From a virus, in the IMG/VR virus record IMGVR_UViG_3300042898_002794, positions 1-31,670 of that record: 31,670 nucleotides of DNA; one strand, 5' to 3'. The notes under the pieces are model-generated. The model saw only the letters and a list, made by a program, of their open reading frames with translations, was not told the DNA's origin and searched no databases. Below, one piece after another: positions 7,683 through 14,109 of the stretch. Position 1 is the first letter of the stretch. Each line of letters starts with the position of its first letter. A program made the position numbers and the translations under genes.

Positions 7683-8802
7683 TTAGAAATACTGCCATCT
7701 CTTTAAAAGTAGATGCAAAATCCAATCCTCGATATTTGTCGTGTTCCTGCGTCTTGGTTGCAAAGGTAGAAAAATTGCTACTATCATCACTGTTCAAAAT
7801 TAGCCTGGCCCAATTCCGTACATCTGTGTGTTCGCTAGTGGTCAAGTGATCTGCTATTGCTGTTCTAACATGCTCTGGCCATACACTGGGTCGCATGTGA
7901 ACAGGATTATGTACTCTACCACACCAAGGACGAGGTAGTCCTACAGTATAACACCATGAGAAGAACTCGTCAAGATAATAGATATTGTATGCACTGACAG
8001 TATGGCTAACACTTAGCCGTGTGTTGCCACTTTGATGTACAATATACCTATGTACATTTTGTGCAACCTCAATCCAGGTAGCAGGATATCTAATGTACTC
8101 ATACTTATCACCAATTCCATCTATGCTAAGTTGCAAATCAACTTCTCTAAAATGTTGCCATAAATCCCACCATACATGATCAGGAAATACTGTGGCATTG
8201 GTTGTGTAGTGCAAGGTAATCTTTGATGCTTGTCCTGTATCTATATAGTGTCTTAGCAATTGTTGCTGTTCGGCCACTCCACTCAGGAATGGTTCGCCAC
8301 CTGGTATGTCAAGATGTACGACATTTGGTGCTTGTTTCACAAACTTTTCAACAAAGTCTTGTTTGTAAAATTTAACATGTTTATTATTAACACCATATAT
8401 GTCGTGGTATTCTTTTTGCCACCGACTGCTGGTTTCTGAGTTGCAGGTAATGCATTTGAGATTGCAGGTGTTACCAAATGCAATACTGGCAGTGATCCAC
8501 TTATCTCTGTCAATGTCATAGTTGTCGTAATGTAACGACCAGCGTTCTAAATCCAGTTGGCGTTTACTTTGGATATTGTTTTCTTCTTCTATACGACAGC
8601 GTTTGCATCCCTGGGGCCATTGCCCTGCTTGAAATTCTTGCTTGATTGTGGTCAAAAAGGCACTGCCAACATAATCATCAAGATTGTGCTGTTGAATATT
8701 AAAATGTTGATCATACAATCCTGTTTGAAATTTGCAACAAGGTGCAATATCGCCTGTTGGGCTGATGTCAAGGTTGGTCCAAGGAGAGTGGCAAAAGGTC
8801 AT
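7672..8802 (-). CDS. radical SAM protein with N-terminal SPASM/twitch-like cysteines (3)
   Basis: 376 residues. Auxiliary cysteines come first: C4 in CHSPW, C22-C23 in APCCKF, C66-x2-C69. The SAM cluster motif follows: C113-x3-C117-x2-C120 (NTCNLKCITCNS), then DIPGGEPFLS as the GGEP motif. It is clearly a paralogue of the genes at 3054 and 6354. First gene of the uvsW transcription run. It lacks a Shine-Dalgarno; its promoter (8816-8844) would give a leader of about seven bases. The product is likely cytoplasmic, and no partner or substrate is evident. Confidence 0.85.
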   Translation of the reverse strand: MTFCHSPWTNLDISPTGDIAPCCKFQTGLYDQHFNIQQHNLDDYVGSAFLTTIKQEFQAGQWPQGCKRCRIEEENNIQSKRQLDLERWSLHYDNYDIDRDKWITASIAFGNTCNLKCITCNSETSSRWQKEYHDIYGVNNKHVKFYKQDFVEKFVKQAPNVVHLDIPGGEPFLSGVAEQQQLLRHYIDTGQASKITLHYTTNATVFPDHVWWDLWQHFREVDLQLSIDGIGDKYEYIRYPATWIEVAQNVHRYIVHQSGNTRLSVSHTVSAYNIYYLDEFFSWCYTVGLPRPWCGRVHNPVHMRPSVWPEHVRTAIADHLTTSEHTDVRNWARLILNSDDSSNFSTFATKTQEHDKYRGLDFASTFKEMAVFLNET

Positions 8803-8815
8803 AATGTGTATTTAC

Positions 8816-8844
8816 AGTATATAGATTACCGCAGGCAAAGTCAA
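8816..8844 (-). promoter_or_regulatory. sigma70-type promoter, TTGACT-17-TATACT
   Basis: Minus strand TTGACT (8839-8844), 17-base spacer, TATACT (8816-8821). The -35 box overlaps the T-run of the terminator at 8843-8875, so termination and re-initiation are fused in about 60 bases. The ATG of radical SAM 3 lies 13 bases after the -10 box with no ribosome site between. Confidence 0.6.
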
Positions 8845-8875
8845 AAAAACAGGTACCTTTTTTAAGGGTACCTGT
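8843..8875 (-). terminator. Rho-independent terminator
   Basis: Nine-base perfect stem ACAGGTACC (8849-8857) with GGTACCTGT (8867-8875), nine-base loop, then seven T on the minus strand (8843-8849). It ends transcription of the 8922-10665 gene run. A second, longer-looped hairpin (CAGGGC 8884-8889 with GCCCTG 8907-8912) lies between the last stop codon and this terminator. Confidence 0.8.
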
Positions 8876-8921
8876 ATAAAGCCCAGGGCCGGAGCCAACC
8901 GTTGTTGCCCTGAGAAAACTT

Positions 8922-9353
8922 TTAAAAATAGTCGTTGGTTACTCGAACATTGGTCAGTCCTGCAACCATTTGGAACTTGTCCCAGGCATCTTTTGCCGCT
9001 GGGTTGCGTTCTAGTTCACTGTCTGGCAGTACTGCCTCTAGCCAAATTTCTGATCGGCGGATTGGATGTGCTCCAAACTTGCGAGGCTGATGTAATTTAC
9101 CGTCCTCCCACAGCATGATGCTCACACTACGGAGTCGATCTTCGTCTTCAGCAGGGTACGCCATCCATTCTGGATTGCCAAACGGATTGCCAAATGTTTG
9201 GCCACCGCCGTATCCTTCCCAAATGTTCTTCCACTGTTCGTCAATACGAGGATCAAAGTCTGTTCGAGTAATGATGATTAGAACATCATCAATGTCTACT
9301 CGACCATCCACAATGTCTCTCACGCAACGACTATAACTCAGTCCAATTTTCAT
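8922..9353 (-). CDS. conserved phage protein, unknown function (143 aa)
   Basis: 143 residues. It opens MKIGLSYSRCVRDIVDGRV, then DVLIIITRTDFDP, a Gly-rich region (GYGGGQTFGNPFGNP, 48-62) and a charged C-terminal half with RRSEIWLEAVLP. I recognise no catalytic motif; the beta-strand/Arg pattern at the start suggests a small alpha-beta domain. It is the last gene before the terminator at 8843-8875 and overlaps the next gene by 4 bases (ATGA). Likely cytoplasmic. Confidence 0.7.
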   Translation of the reverse strand: MKIGLSYSRCVRDIVDGRVDIDDVLIIITRTDFDPRIDEQWKNIWEGYGGGQTFGNPFGNPEWMAYPAEDEDRLRSVSIMLWEDGKLHQPRKFGAHPIRRSEIWLEAVLPDSELERNPAAKDAWDKFQMVAGLTNVRVTNDYF

Positions 9354-9475
9354 ACATGCTCTTGTTCAACAACTCGATAGCCCGAATAAGGATAGTTTTC
9401 AACCAACCATTCTACTAGGCCTGGTTCCCAAGGATACACAATTGTGTTATCTTTGTTGGCAATGTATCGAATCAT
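9350..9475 (-). CDS. small protein, unknown function (41 aa)
   Basis: 41 residues (MIRYIANKDNTIVYPWEPGL at the start). The frame is open further upstream, but AAGGAA lies about five bases before the ATG at 9475 and the longer version would overlap the next small gene, so the internal Met is the better start. Stop codon overlaps the following start by 4 bases. No recognised domain; aromatic-rich and soluble. Confidence 0.6.
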   Translation of the reverse strand: MIRYIANKDNTIVYPWEPGLVEWLVENYPYSGYRVVEQEHV

Positions 9476-9486
9476 GCTGTTTCCTT

Positions 9487-9630
9487 TTAGAAAAGTTGAT
9501 TGGCAATTGATGCACCATTCCAGGCACTGAAGAATATGTTGAACCAACCCATGGTATTGTTTCCGTTTTCGAAATCACGGGTTGCCCAGTTCCAACACAG
9601 GATCATGACTACCGCATTTAACAGTATCAT
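9487..9630 (-). CDS. small membrane protein (47 aa)
   Basis: A 47-residue frame: ATG at 9630, stop TAA at 9487-9489. AGGAGAGGCA precedes the ATG, giving one of the best Shine-Dalgarno sequences in this run, and the gene fits exactly into the gap between the AAA ATPase stop (9643) and the 41-aa gene. Residues 1-15 (MILLNAVVMILCWNW) form a hydrophobic segment, followed by a charged turn (ATRDFENGN) and a second moderately hydrophobic part (MGWFNIFFSAWNGASIA). This fits a one- or two-pass inner-membrane peptide. Function unknown. Confidence 0.6.
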   Translation of the reverse strand: MILLNAVVMILCWNWATRDFENGNNTMGWFNIFFSAWNGASIANQLF

Positions 9631-9642
9631 TGCCTCTCCTTA

Positions 9643-10665
9643 TCAGGCACTCTTCATGCAAGTGGTCTCTGCAAGACGCTTCCAGTTTACCACAGACATC
9701 TTGCGCAAGTCTGCAATCTTGAGCGCCATACGCAAAGATACCTCACGCAGGCGTTCTTTGTTGATGTGCATAAAGTCAATGATGTCGTCTTGCACACACT
9801 CTTCAAAGTCGTATTCTGCAAACAACACACCATCTTTGGCAATCTGTTTGATACGCAAGAGCTTGTCACGCATGGTGTCCAAGGTCAAGTCAAGATAGTG
9901 ACAGCGTGACTGCAAAGCATCCAAGTGATCCTTGAGCTTTTGACTTTTCATTTTGTCAAACTTCAAGTTGGTGATAAAAATAACACTACCTTTAAACTCA
10001 AAACGGTCTGGGATACCTTCACGGCGCAAGGCACTGCTCTCTGACAACCAGGAGATAACACGCTTCTTGCCTGAGTCCAAGGCACCCTTGAGCAAGTTAA
10101 GAGCAACGTCATCTAACAAGATGCTGTCACAGTCGTCAAATACCACCACGCTGTTGGCGTCACTGTATTTGTACAGAGTTTGGTACAGTCCAATGGGAGT
10201 GGCACTGCCTTTAACTACCTCTGCACGGAGTCGTTTGCCTGCCAACTTATCAAACAAGCAGGCTTTCTCAATCTCTGTCTCAACGCCGTAGCTCTTGCCT
10301 ACACCTGGAGGGCCGCTCACAATCATAGCACGGATGTCGCCTGATACAGTGGCCTTTGTCATCTCGTGTAGGATGTCAAAACGCTCACGGATACGATCCA
10401 TGGCCTCGTCGTCTGTCTCGACTACTGAGGGCTTCTCAAAATGTACTGTATTATCTTGCACGGCTTCTCCTGTTACATATTCAAAATCACGAATGGAATC
10501 TACCTTGATACGCACGGTATCCGGGCAGTTGGGAAAGTTACCATCATTTTTGACAGTAACATAATTGCCTTTAACGCCTGTGGCATAGCCTGACACCAAA
10601 GTAAAAGCAATATTGCGGACGGGCTTGTTGCGGTACTCGCCCTTAACGATACGAATGGCACTCAT
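9643..10665 (-). CDS. AAA+ family ATPase
   Basis: 340 residues. Residues 1-65 form a separate beta-rich N-terminal region (SGYATGVKGNYVTVKNDG). The AAA core has Walker A GPPGVGKS (118-125), Walker B VVVFDDCDS (173-181), sensor-like IFITNLKF and a helical lid at the end. It does not look like gp44 (no RFC box), nor like gp41 helicase. Phage AAA proteins of this form are common in marine T4-like genomes with no fixed role; remodelling of a nucleoprotein complex is plausible. Start chosen at the ATG preceded by AAGGAG. A strong promoter lies just upstream, overlapping the 3' end of the 59-aa gene. Confidence 0.8.
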   Translation of the reverse strand: MSAIRIVKGEYRNKPVRNIAFTLVSGYATGVKGNYVTVKNDGNFPNCPDTVRIKVDSIRDFEYVTGEAVQDNTVHFEKPSVVETDDEAMDRIRERFDILHEMTKATVSGDIRAMIVSGPPGVGKSYGVETEIEKACLFDKLAGKRLRAEVVKGSATPIGLYQTLYKYSDANSVVVFDDCDSILLDDVALNLLKGALDSGKKRVISWLSESSALRREGIPDRFEFKGSVIFITNLKFDKMKSQKLKDHLDALQSRCHYLDLTLDTMRDKLLRIKQIAKDGVLFAEYDFEECVQDDIIDFMHINKERLREVSLRMALKIADLRKMSVVNWKRLAETTCMKSA

Positions 10666-10695
10666 GGTTGGCTCCTTGTTGTGCGTTAAAATTAA

Positions 10696-10724
10696 ATTAT
10701 AGCAGATATCAATTTATTCGTCAA
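10696..10724 (-). promoter_or_regulatory. sigma70-type promoter TTGACG-17-TATAAT
   Basis: Minus strand TTGACG (10719-10724), 17-base spacer ending TGC, TATAAT (10696-10701): an extended -10 promoter. The -35 box overlaps the last codons and stop of the 59-aa gene. It drives the AAA ATPase and the three genes after it. Confidence 0.75.
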
Positions 10725-10893
10725 CCTGGGCGGCCATGGCATAGATTTCCATGTATTTGTGGTAAGCCTCTACAGTCTTTTGGCTATAGACCATGCGTCC
10801 GTTGATCTGGATGTCTTTGATCAGTTCAAAAAACCCTATGCCCAAAAACACACATTCTTTTTGGAGTTGGGTCATTGCTGTGGATCTTTGCAT
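10714..10893 (-). CDS. small protein, unknown function (59 aa)
   Basis: A 59-residue frame opening MQRSTAMTQLQKECVFLGIG and ending AYHKYMEIYAMAAQVDE. AAGGAG is seven bases before the ATG at 10893 and a near-consensus promoter (10923-10951) lies just ahead, so it is a real, separately expressed gene. Mostly helical and soluble; no domain known to me. Its coding end is shared with the -35 box of the next promoter. Confidence 0.7.
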   Translation of the reverse strand: MQRSTAMTQLQKECVFLGIGFFELIKDIQINGRMVYSQKTVEAYHKYMEIYAMAAQVDE

Positions 10894-10922
10894 TTCTGCT
10901 CCTTTTTATTTACTATACAAGT

Positions 10923-10951
10923 ATTATAGCAAAATGGGAATTAATGGTCAA
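10923..10951 (-). promoter_or_regulatory. sigma70-type promoter TTGACC-17-TATAAT (copy A)
   Basis: Minus strand TTGACC (10946-10951), 17-base spacer ending TTGC, TATAAT (10923-10928), then ACTTGTAT. It shares the boxes, the TGC extension and the first transcribed bases with copies at 11413 and 11718. It drives the 59-aa gene. Confidence 0.8.
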
Positions 10952-10957
10952 TCGGTA

Positions 10958-10981
10958 AAGTGTGGTTTTTTTGCCACACTT
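10958..10981 (-). terminator. terminator-like hairpin after the 128-aa gene
   Basis: Stem AAGTGTGG (10958-10965) with CCACACTT (10974-10981) and an eight-base loop, 13 bases after the stop codon of the 128-aa gene and just before promoter copy A. The minus-strand T tail is short (TTT), so termination strength is uncertain. Near-duplicate of the hairpin at 11449-11472. Confidence 0.5.
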
Positions 10982-10994
10982 TTCTGCTTAATTT

Positions 10995-11381
10995 TTAGAC
11001 AGTTTGGCCTGCCGCAAGACGACGGATGCGCTGGCCCATGTCCTCAGGTGTGTCGCCTTTGCCTGTCAGCATGTAGGCAGTGTATTCCACCATGTCTGCT
11101 TGCTTGAACTCCAGGGCAATGCCCAAGTTCTTGAACACCAGGTTCACTTGTTTGAGGGTTTCAACCACTGTGTCATGAACGATGGTACACTGCTCGTTGT
11201 CGACTTCGTCCTCACAGTAGCCCATATCTTCTAATATAGTGTTATAGGCACACTGGTCGTCCATGATACAGAACTTGCCAAAAGCCTTATTAAGGTCAGG
11301 GTTATCAAAGTCCTCAATGTGCTCGCCAATGTCGTTGCTGTCGATCCAGGCAAGTTCTGTTTGTTTAGTGTAATTATGCAT
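10995..11381 (-). CDS. acidic protein, unknown function (128 aa)
   Basis: 128 residues with many Asp/Glu in the first half (DSNDIGEHIEDFDNPDLNK) and five Cys or His pairs scattered without a metal pattern. The second half is helical (VVETLKQVNLVFKNLGIALE). AGGAG precedes the ATG at 11381, and promoter copy B lies directly upstream. No known domain; strong acidic character could point to DNA mimicry, but nothing specific supports that. It is a single-gene transcription unit bounded by promoter and hairpin. Confidence 0.75.
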   Translation of the reverse strand: MHNYTKQTELAWIDSNDIGEHIEDFDNPDLNKAFGKFCIMDDQCAYNTILEDMGYCEDEVDNEQCTIVHDTVVETLKQVNLVFKNLGIALEFKQADMVEYTAYMLTGKGDTPEDMGQRIRRLAAGQTV

Positions 11382-11412
11382 AGTTGGCTCCTAATTAATT
11401 TACAATACAAGT

Positions 11413-11441
11413 ATTATAGCAAATGGCGATTTTTTGGTCAA
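11413..11441 (-). promoter_or_regulatory. sigma70-type promoter TTGACC-17-TATAAT (copy B)
   Basis: Minus strand TTGACC (11436-11441), 17-base spacer ending TTTGC, TATAAT (11413-11418). Drives the 128-aa gene; placed immediately after the hairpin that follows the 69-aa gene. Confidence 0.8.
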
Positions 11442-11448
11442 CCGGGAT

Positions 11449-11472
11449 AAATGTGGCTTTTTTGCCACATTT
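11449..11472 (-). terminator. terminator-like hairpin after the 69-aa gene
   Basis: Nine-base stem AAATGTGGC (11449-11457) with GCCACATTT (11464-11472) and a six-T loop on the plus strand. It follows the 69-aa gene stop by five bases. The minus-strand tail has few T. The arms and the flanking TTTTCTGCTTA are nearly the same as at 10958-10991. Confidence 0.5.
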
Positions 11473-11477
11473 TCTGC

Positions 11478-11687
11478 TTATTTTTTAAGCACTTCGTAGA
11501 ACTGCAGGTTGATGGCGTCCATTTCTGCTTGAGAAACATAGAAATCTGTAGTGGGATCATAGTAGGCGCCCTCTTTGTTGTCATAATACAACACTCGGCC
11601 TGAGAAATTGAACGGACCTTCTAGGCCCTTGCGTGGCTCGTATTTGACACGCATCATGTCCATGGTGTCCATAATCTTGTAACCCAT
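11478..11687 (-). CDS. small protein, unknown function (69 aa)
   Basis: 69 residues, opening MGYKIMDTMDMMRVKYEPRK and continuing with Gly/Tyr-rich FNFSGRVLYYDNKEGAYYDP, then a helical end. AAGGAG is six to seven bases before the ATG at 11687, and promoter copy C lies just upstream. It is a third single-gene unit in the cassette row. I see no known domain; the Tyr/Asp-rich centre suggests a small beta-hairpin fold. Confidence 0.75.
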   Translation of the reverse strand: MGYKIMDTMDMMRVKYEPRKGLEGPFNFSGRVLYYDNKEGAYYDPTTDFYVSQAEMDAINLQFYEVLKK

Positions 11688-11717
11688 TTCAGGCTCCTTT
11701 TCAATTACAATACAAGT

Positions 11718-11746
11718 ATTATAGCAAAAAGGGATTTATTGGTCAA
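11718..11746 (-). promoter_or_regulatory. sigma70-type promoter TTGACC-17-TATAAT (copy C)
   Basis: Minus strand TTGACC (11741-11746), 17-base spacer ending TTTGC, TATAAT (11718-11723), followed by ACTTGTATTG. Drives the 69-aa gene. No hairpin precedes this copy; the stop of the glycosyltransferase at 11752 lies five bases upstream. Confidence 0.8.
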
Positions 11747-11751
11747 CCGTT

Positions 11752-12495
11752 TTATTGCCACAGTTGTTTTACAACAGGGTCACTGATTTCGTGAGGTTTA
11801 GGGGTGCCATGGAACACCACAATTGATGTCAAGTCTGCAATTACTGTGCCGGTACCAGGATTCCGGGCTTTGTGGGTGGTGAAGTCAGTTCCGCCATCAA
11901 GGCATTCCCATCTCCAACTTTGTGTATGTTCTGATGAGAAGTATCGTCGATCCTGATAGTCAATTGCTTTTGTCAAGTATGCCTGATCACCGCCACGATA
12001 ATTTCTAATGATGTTATTGATATCCAGTTGTTTGAATTGTTGCCATACCCAATCAAATCGTTTGACATTCCACCACATGACACTGGAGTTTATTTCATCC
12101 CATCCTGGCGCCTGCAAATATCTAAAATCTTTTATGGTCCAAAATTTGTCAGTTGATAATTCTGGTATCCAGTCAATGTCTCGTATGATCAAAGTGTCTA
12201 GATCAAAATACAAAAGATTTCCTGAGTGATGCTCTGCATTGAACAATTGCATCTTGTACCACCAAGATTTTTTTGGGCCACTGATACCGTGCCATTCAAT
12301 TAAATTATGCTTGATCATGTGATCAGGAACTGGTCGATCAATTTCGGTGTACACATGAAATCGTATATCTCTGTGTAAGTATTTGCGAAGCATGTTATAC
12401 AGCTTGTCTACATATACCCAATCGTAGCCAGAGCCGTGTATGACACAAGCACAATCTATTGTTGGATCAATGCTGGCTCTATCCTTTTTAGCCAT
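11752..12495 (-). CDS. GT-A glycosyltransferase-like protein (GT8-like)
   Basis: 247 residues. LLYFDLDTLI (94-103) provides the D98-x-D100 motif that binds Mn and nucleotide-sugar in GT-A enzymes. SSVMWWNVKR and GGDQAYLTK fit the later GT8-type acceptor region, and VVFHGTPKPHE near the end matches the conserved HxGxxKP segment that closes the site. It should transfer a sugar from a nucleotide donor in the cytoplasm. It overlaps the upstream capsule-type gene by 40 bases; AAGGA is very close to the ATG. Related in layout to the protein at 21707. Confidence 0.8.
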   Translation of the reverse strand: MAKKDRASIDPTIDCACVIHGSGYDWVYVDKLYNMLRKYLHRDIRFHVYTEIDRPVPDHMIKHNLIEWHGISGPKKSWWYKMQLFNAEHHSGNLLYFDLDTLIIRDIDWIPELSTDKFWTIKDFRYLQAPGWDEINSSVMWWNVKRFDWVWQQFKQLDINNIIRNYRGGDQAYLTKAIDYQDRRYFSSEHTQSWRWECLDGGTDFTTHKARNPGTGTVIADLTSIVVFHGTPKPHEISDPVVKQLWQ

Positions 12496-13310
12496 ATTCC
12501 TTGCCTTAATTCATTTACTGTGTATTCTGTATGACAAATTTCAGTCAGCCACGAATCTCTCTCAATGGCATAACTCTTTTCAAGTTTGTCCCACCAAATA
12601 CTCATTGGGTGTGCCAGACTGCTGGCGTCTGTCAACAGTCTAGTGCCCGATAATGCCGCTTGTATGCTAGGTCCCGAGTTGTAATTTACCACGGCATGAC
12701 AATCAAATCTCATGTTGAAACTGTCATAGGTATTGAGCAGGGGCTTGGGCTGTTCCAGTGTTACATTGGGCGGCAAGCTATGCATGTTTAACCAACATCT
12801 TGGGTGTGGTCTAATACGAATTGGACGGTTACTCAAGGACTTTATTGTTACCACTTGGTCCATGATCCATTCTTCGATACTGGACAGTTCTGCCACTTGC
12901 AAACTGCGATTGTGTTGTGCCGCAATCAAAATAGCAGGATCAGTGCTGAAATTTATCTTGCGCTCAATGCCTAATTTGCTGGGTCTATCCCAGTCTAGAT
13001 TTGTGGTGTGACCGTAGTAGCCTTCAGCAGTGATATTGTTCACAGCCAGCTTCCAGGTTTCGCCTCGAATCAATGCACCAACATCGAGTATGATCACTGG
13101 TTTGCCCAAACTTCTATAGTGTGCATATACCAATTCATTTGGAGCCATGCGCCCGTGCCACAACACTGACCATATGATTGCGGCATCAGAATCCCAGGAG
13201 TTTTCTTGAATTTCAATACCTTTTAATCTCAGGTGATCCAGCACAGCAGTCATAACAGGACCACTGTTGAGAGCACACTGAGAAGGATAATAGGCTATGT
13301 TCTTGATCAC
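12456..13310 (-). CDS. GT-B / capsule-synthesis-like glycosyltransferase (1)
   Basis: 284 residues from a GTG at 13310; the frame extends upstream to an ATG at 13355 but that would overlap the divergent gene, and IKNIAYYPSQ looks like the first strand of the protein. Motifs RIRPHP, NYNSGPSIQAALSG and a C-terminal helix WLTEICHTEYTVNELRQG resemble capsule polysaccharide synthesis proteins (KpsC/KpsS-type GT-B domain): the His-Pro loop and the NS-x-A-x-x-G nucleotide-binding turn. Donor and acceptor are unknown. Paralogous to the genes at 19694 and 20619. Divergent from the plus-strand operon with only 13 bases between start codons. Confidence 0.65.
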   Translation of the reverse strand: MIKNIAYYPSQCALNSGPVMTAVLDHLRLKGIEIQENSWDSDAAIIWSVLWHGRMAPNELVYAHYRSLGKPVIILDVGALIRGETWKLAVNNITAEGYYGHTTNLDWDRPSKLGIERKINFSTDPAILIAAQHNRSLQVAELSSIEEWIMDQVVTIKSLSNRPIRIRPHPRCWLNMHSLPPNVTLEQPKPLLNTYDSFNMRFDCHAVVNYNSGPSIQAALSGTRLLTDASSLAHPMSIWWDKLEKSYAIERDSWLTEICHTEYTVNELRQGIWLKRIEPALIQQ

Positions 13311-13320
13311 TAAATATTTA
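13311..13320. promoter_or_regulatory. palindromic late-promoter-like box between divergent genes
   Basis: TAAATATTTA is a perfect ten-base palindrome, so a TAAATA late-like box faces both ways. The minus-strand GTG follows at once (13310) and the plus-strand ATG is four bases away (13324). It could fire both sides of the glycan island. No sigma70 pair is evident nearby. Confidence 0.35.
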
Positions 13321-13323
13321 ACT

Positions 13324-14109
13324 ATGTTAATGCCACCACTACAAGGAAAACTCAATCAAAACAAGTTCTTTATATTTGCGGCTGCAGATCCTATTTACTT
13401 CGATACGCATGCCCGGCCACTAATAAAGAGCATACAAGTTAACACGCCCGATCTTGGGTGTCACATACACATTTACAATCCAAGACCTGACCAAATTGAA
13501 TTCTGCAATCAACCAAATGTAAGTTGTACCTATGAATATCTTGACGATCACGAATTCAACATGGTCACTGACCATTGGTCAAAACCAAGCATGTTTGAAA
13601 ATGATCGCCAACGACAAATGTTCAAAAAAGGACAAACACTAGGATCAACAGAACTAAACAAACTGATTCGACAAACATATTACGCCTGTGCTAGATTTGT
13701 GCGTTTGGCTGAAATTTTACCTAGAGAGCAACGCTGCCTAGCCATTGATGTGGATGGCCTTGTGCGAGCTCCATTTGCAAACGATCTGGGCCCCCTGGAC
13801 TTTTATCTGTATGAAAAACCCAAGGATGGCACACACTTAGCAGGATCAATCTTGTTCAATGGTACTGGTCGTAGCAACGATTTTATTCAACAATATGCGC
13901 AAAGACTCAGAACAAGCATTGAGCAAAATGACATCTATTGGTTTTTAGACCAAATCATATTAGATCAAATTATTCCTGGCTACAAAAAAGGGTTGTTGCC
14001 CATGAGCTATATTGACTGGGCCATGCGCCCAGAAAGTAGCATATGGAGTGCCAAGGGCAAACGCAAAGAGCTAGACATATTCAAAGAAGAACAGAGAAAG
14101 TATTCATGA
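13324..14109 (+). CDS. GT-A glycosyltransferase-like protein
   Basis: 261 residues from the ATG at 13324 (13330 is also possible; the frame extends to 13297 but into the divergent gene). KFFIFAAADPIYFDTHARP gives the first GT-A strand. CLAIDVDGLV places D142-x-D144 as the metal/nucleotide-sugar motif; GSILFNGTGR and FLDQIILDQII follow as in GT8-like and phage GT-A enzymes with a late DQ motif. First gene of the plus-strand operon; its stop overlaps the next start by 4 bases (ATGA). Confidence 0.7.
   Translation: MLMPPLQGKLNQNKFFIFAAADPIYFDTHARPLIKSIQVNTPDLGCHIHIYNPRPDQIEFCNQPNVSCTYEYLDDHEFNMVTDHWSKPSMFENDRQRQMFKKGQTLGSTELNKLIRQTYYACARFVRLAEILPREQRCLAIDVDGLVRAPFANDLGPLDFYLYEKPKDGTHLAGSILFNGTGRSNDFIQQYAQRLRTSIEQNDIYWFLDQIILDQIIPGYKKGLLPMSYIDWAMRPESSIWSAKGKRKELDIFKEEQRKYS

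Noticed and set aside
9643-10665. AAA ATPase as the gp44 clamp-loader subunit
   Set aside because: It has an extra N-terminal beta domain and lacks the SRC and other clamp-loader motifs.
10995-11381. The acidic 128-aa protein as a DNA-mimic anti-restriction protein
   Set aside because: Acidity alone is not evidence, and no similarity to Ocr, ArdA or related proteins was recognised.
13297-13355. Longer starts for the divergent genes (ATG at 13297 plus, ATG at 13355 minus)
   Set aside because: Both would make the genes overlap head to head, and protein similarity to relatives appears to begin after the shorter starts.
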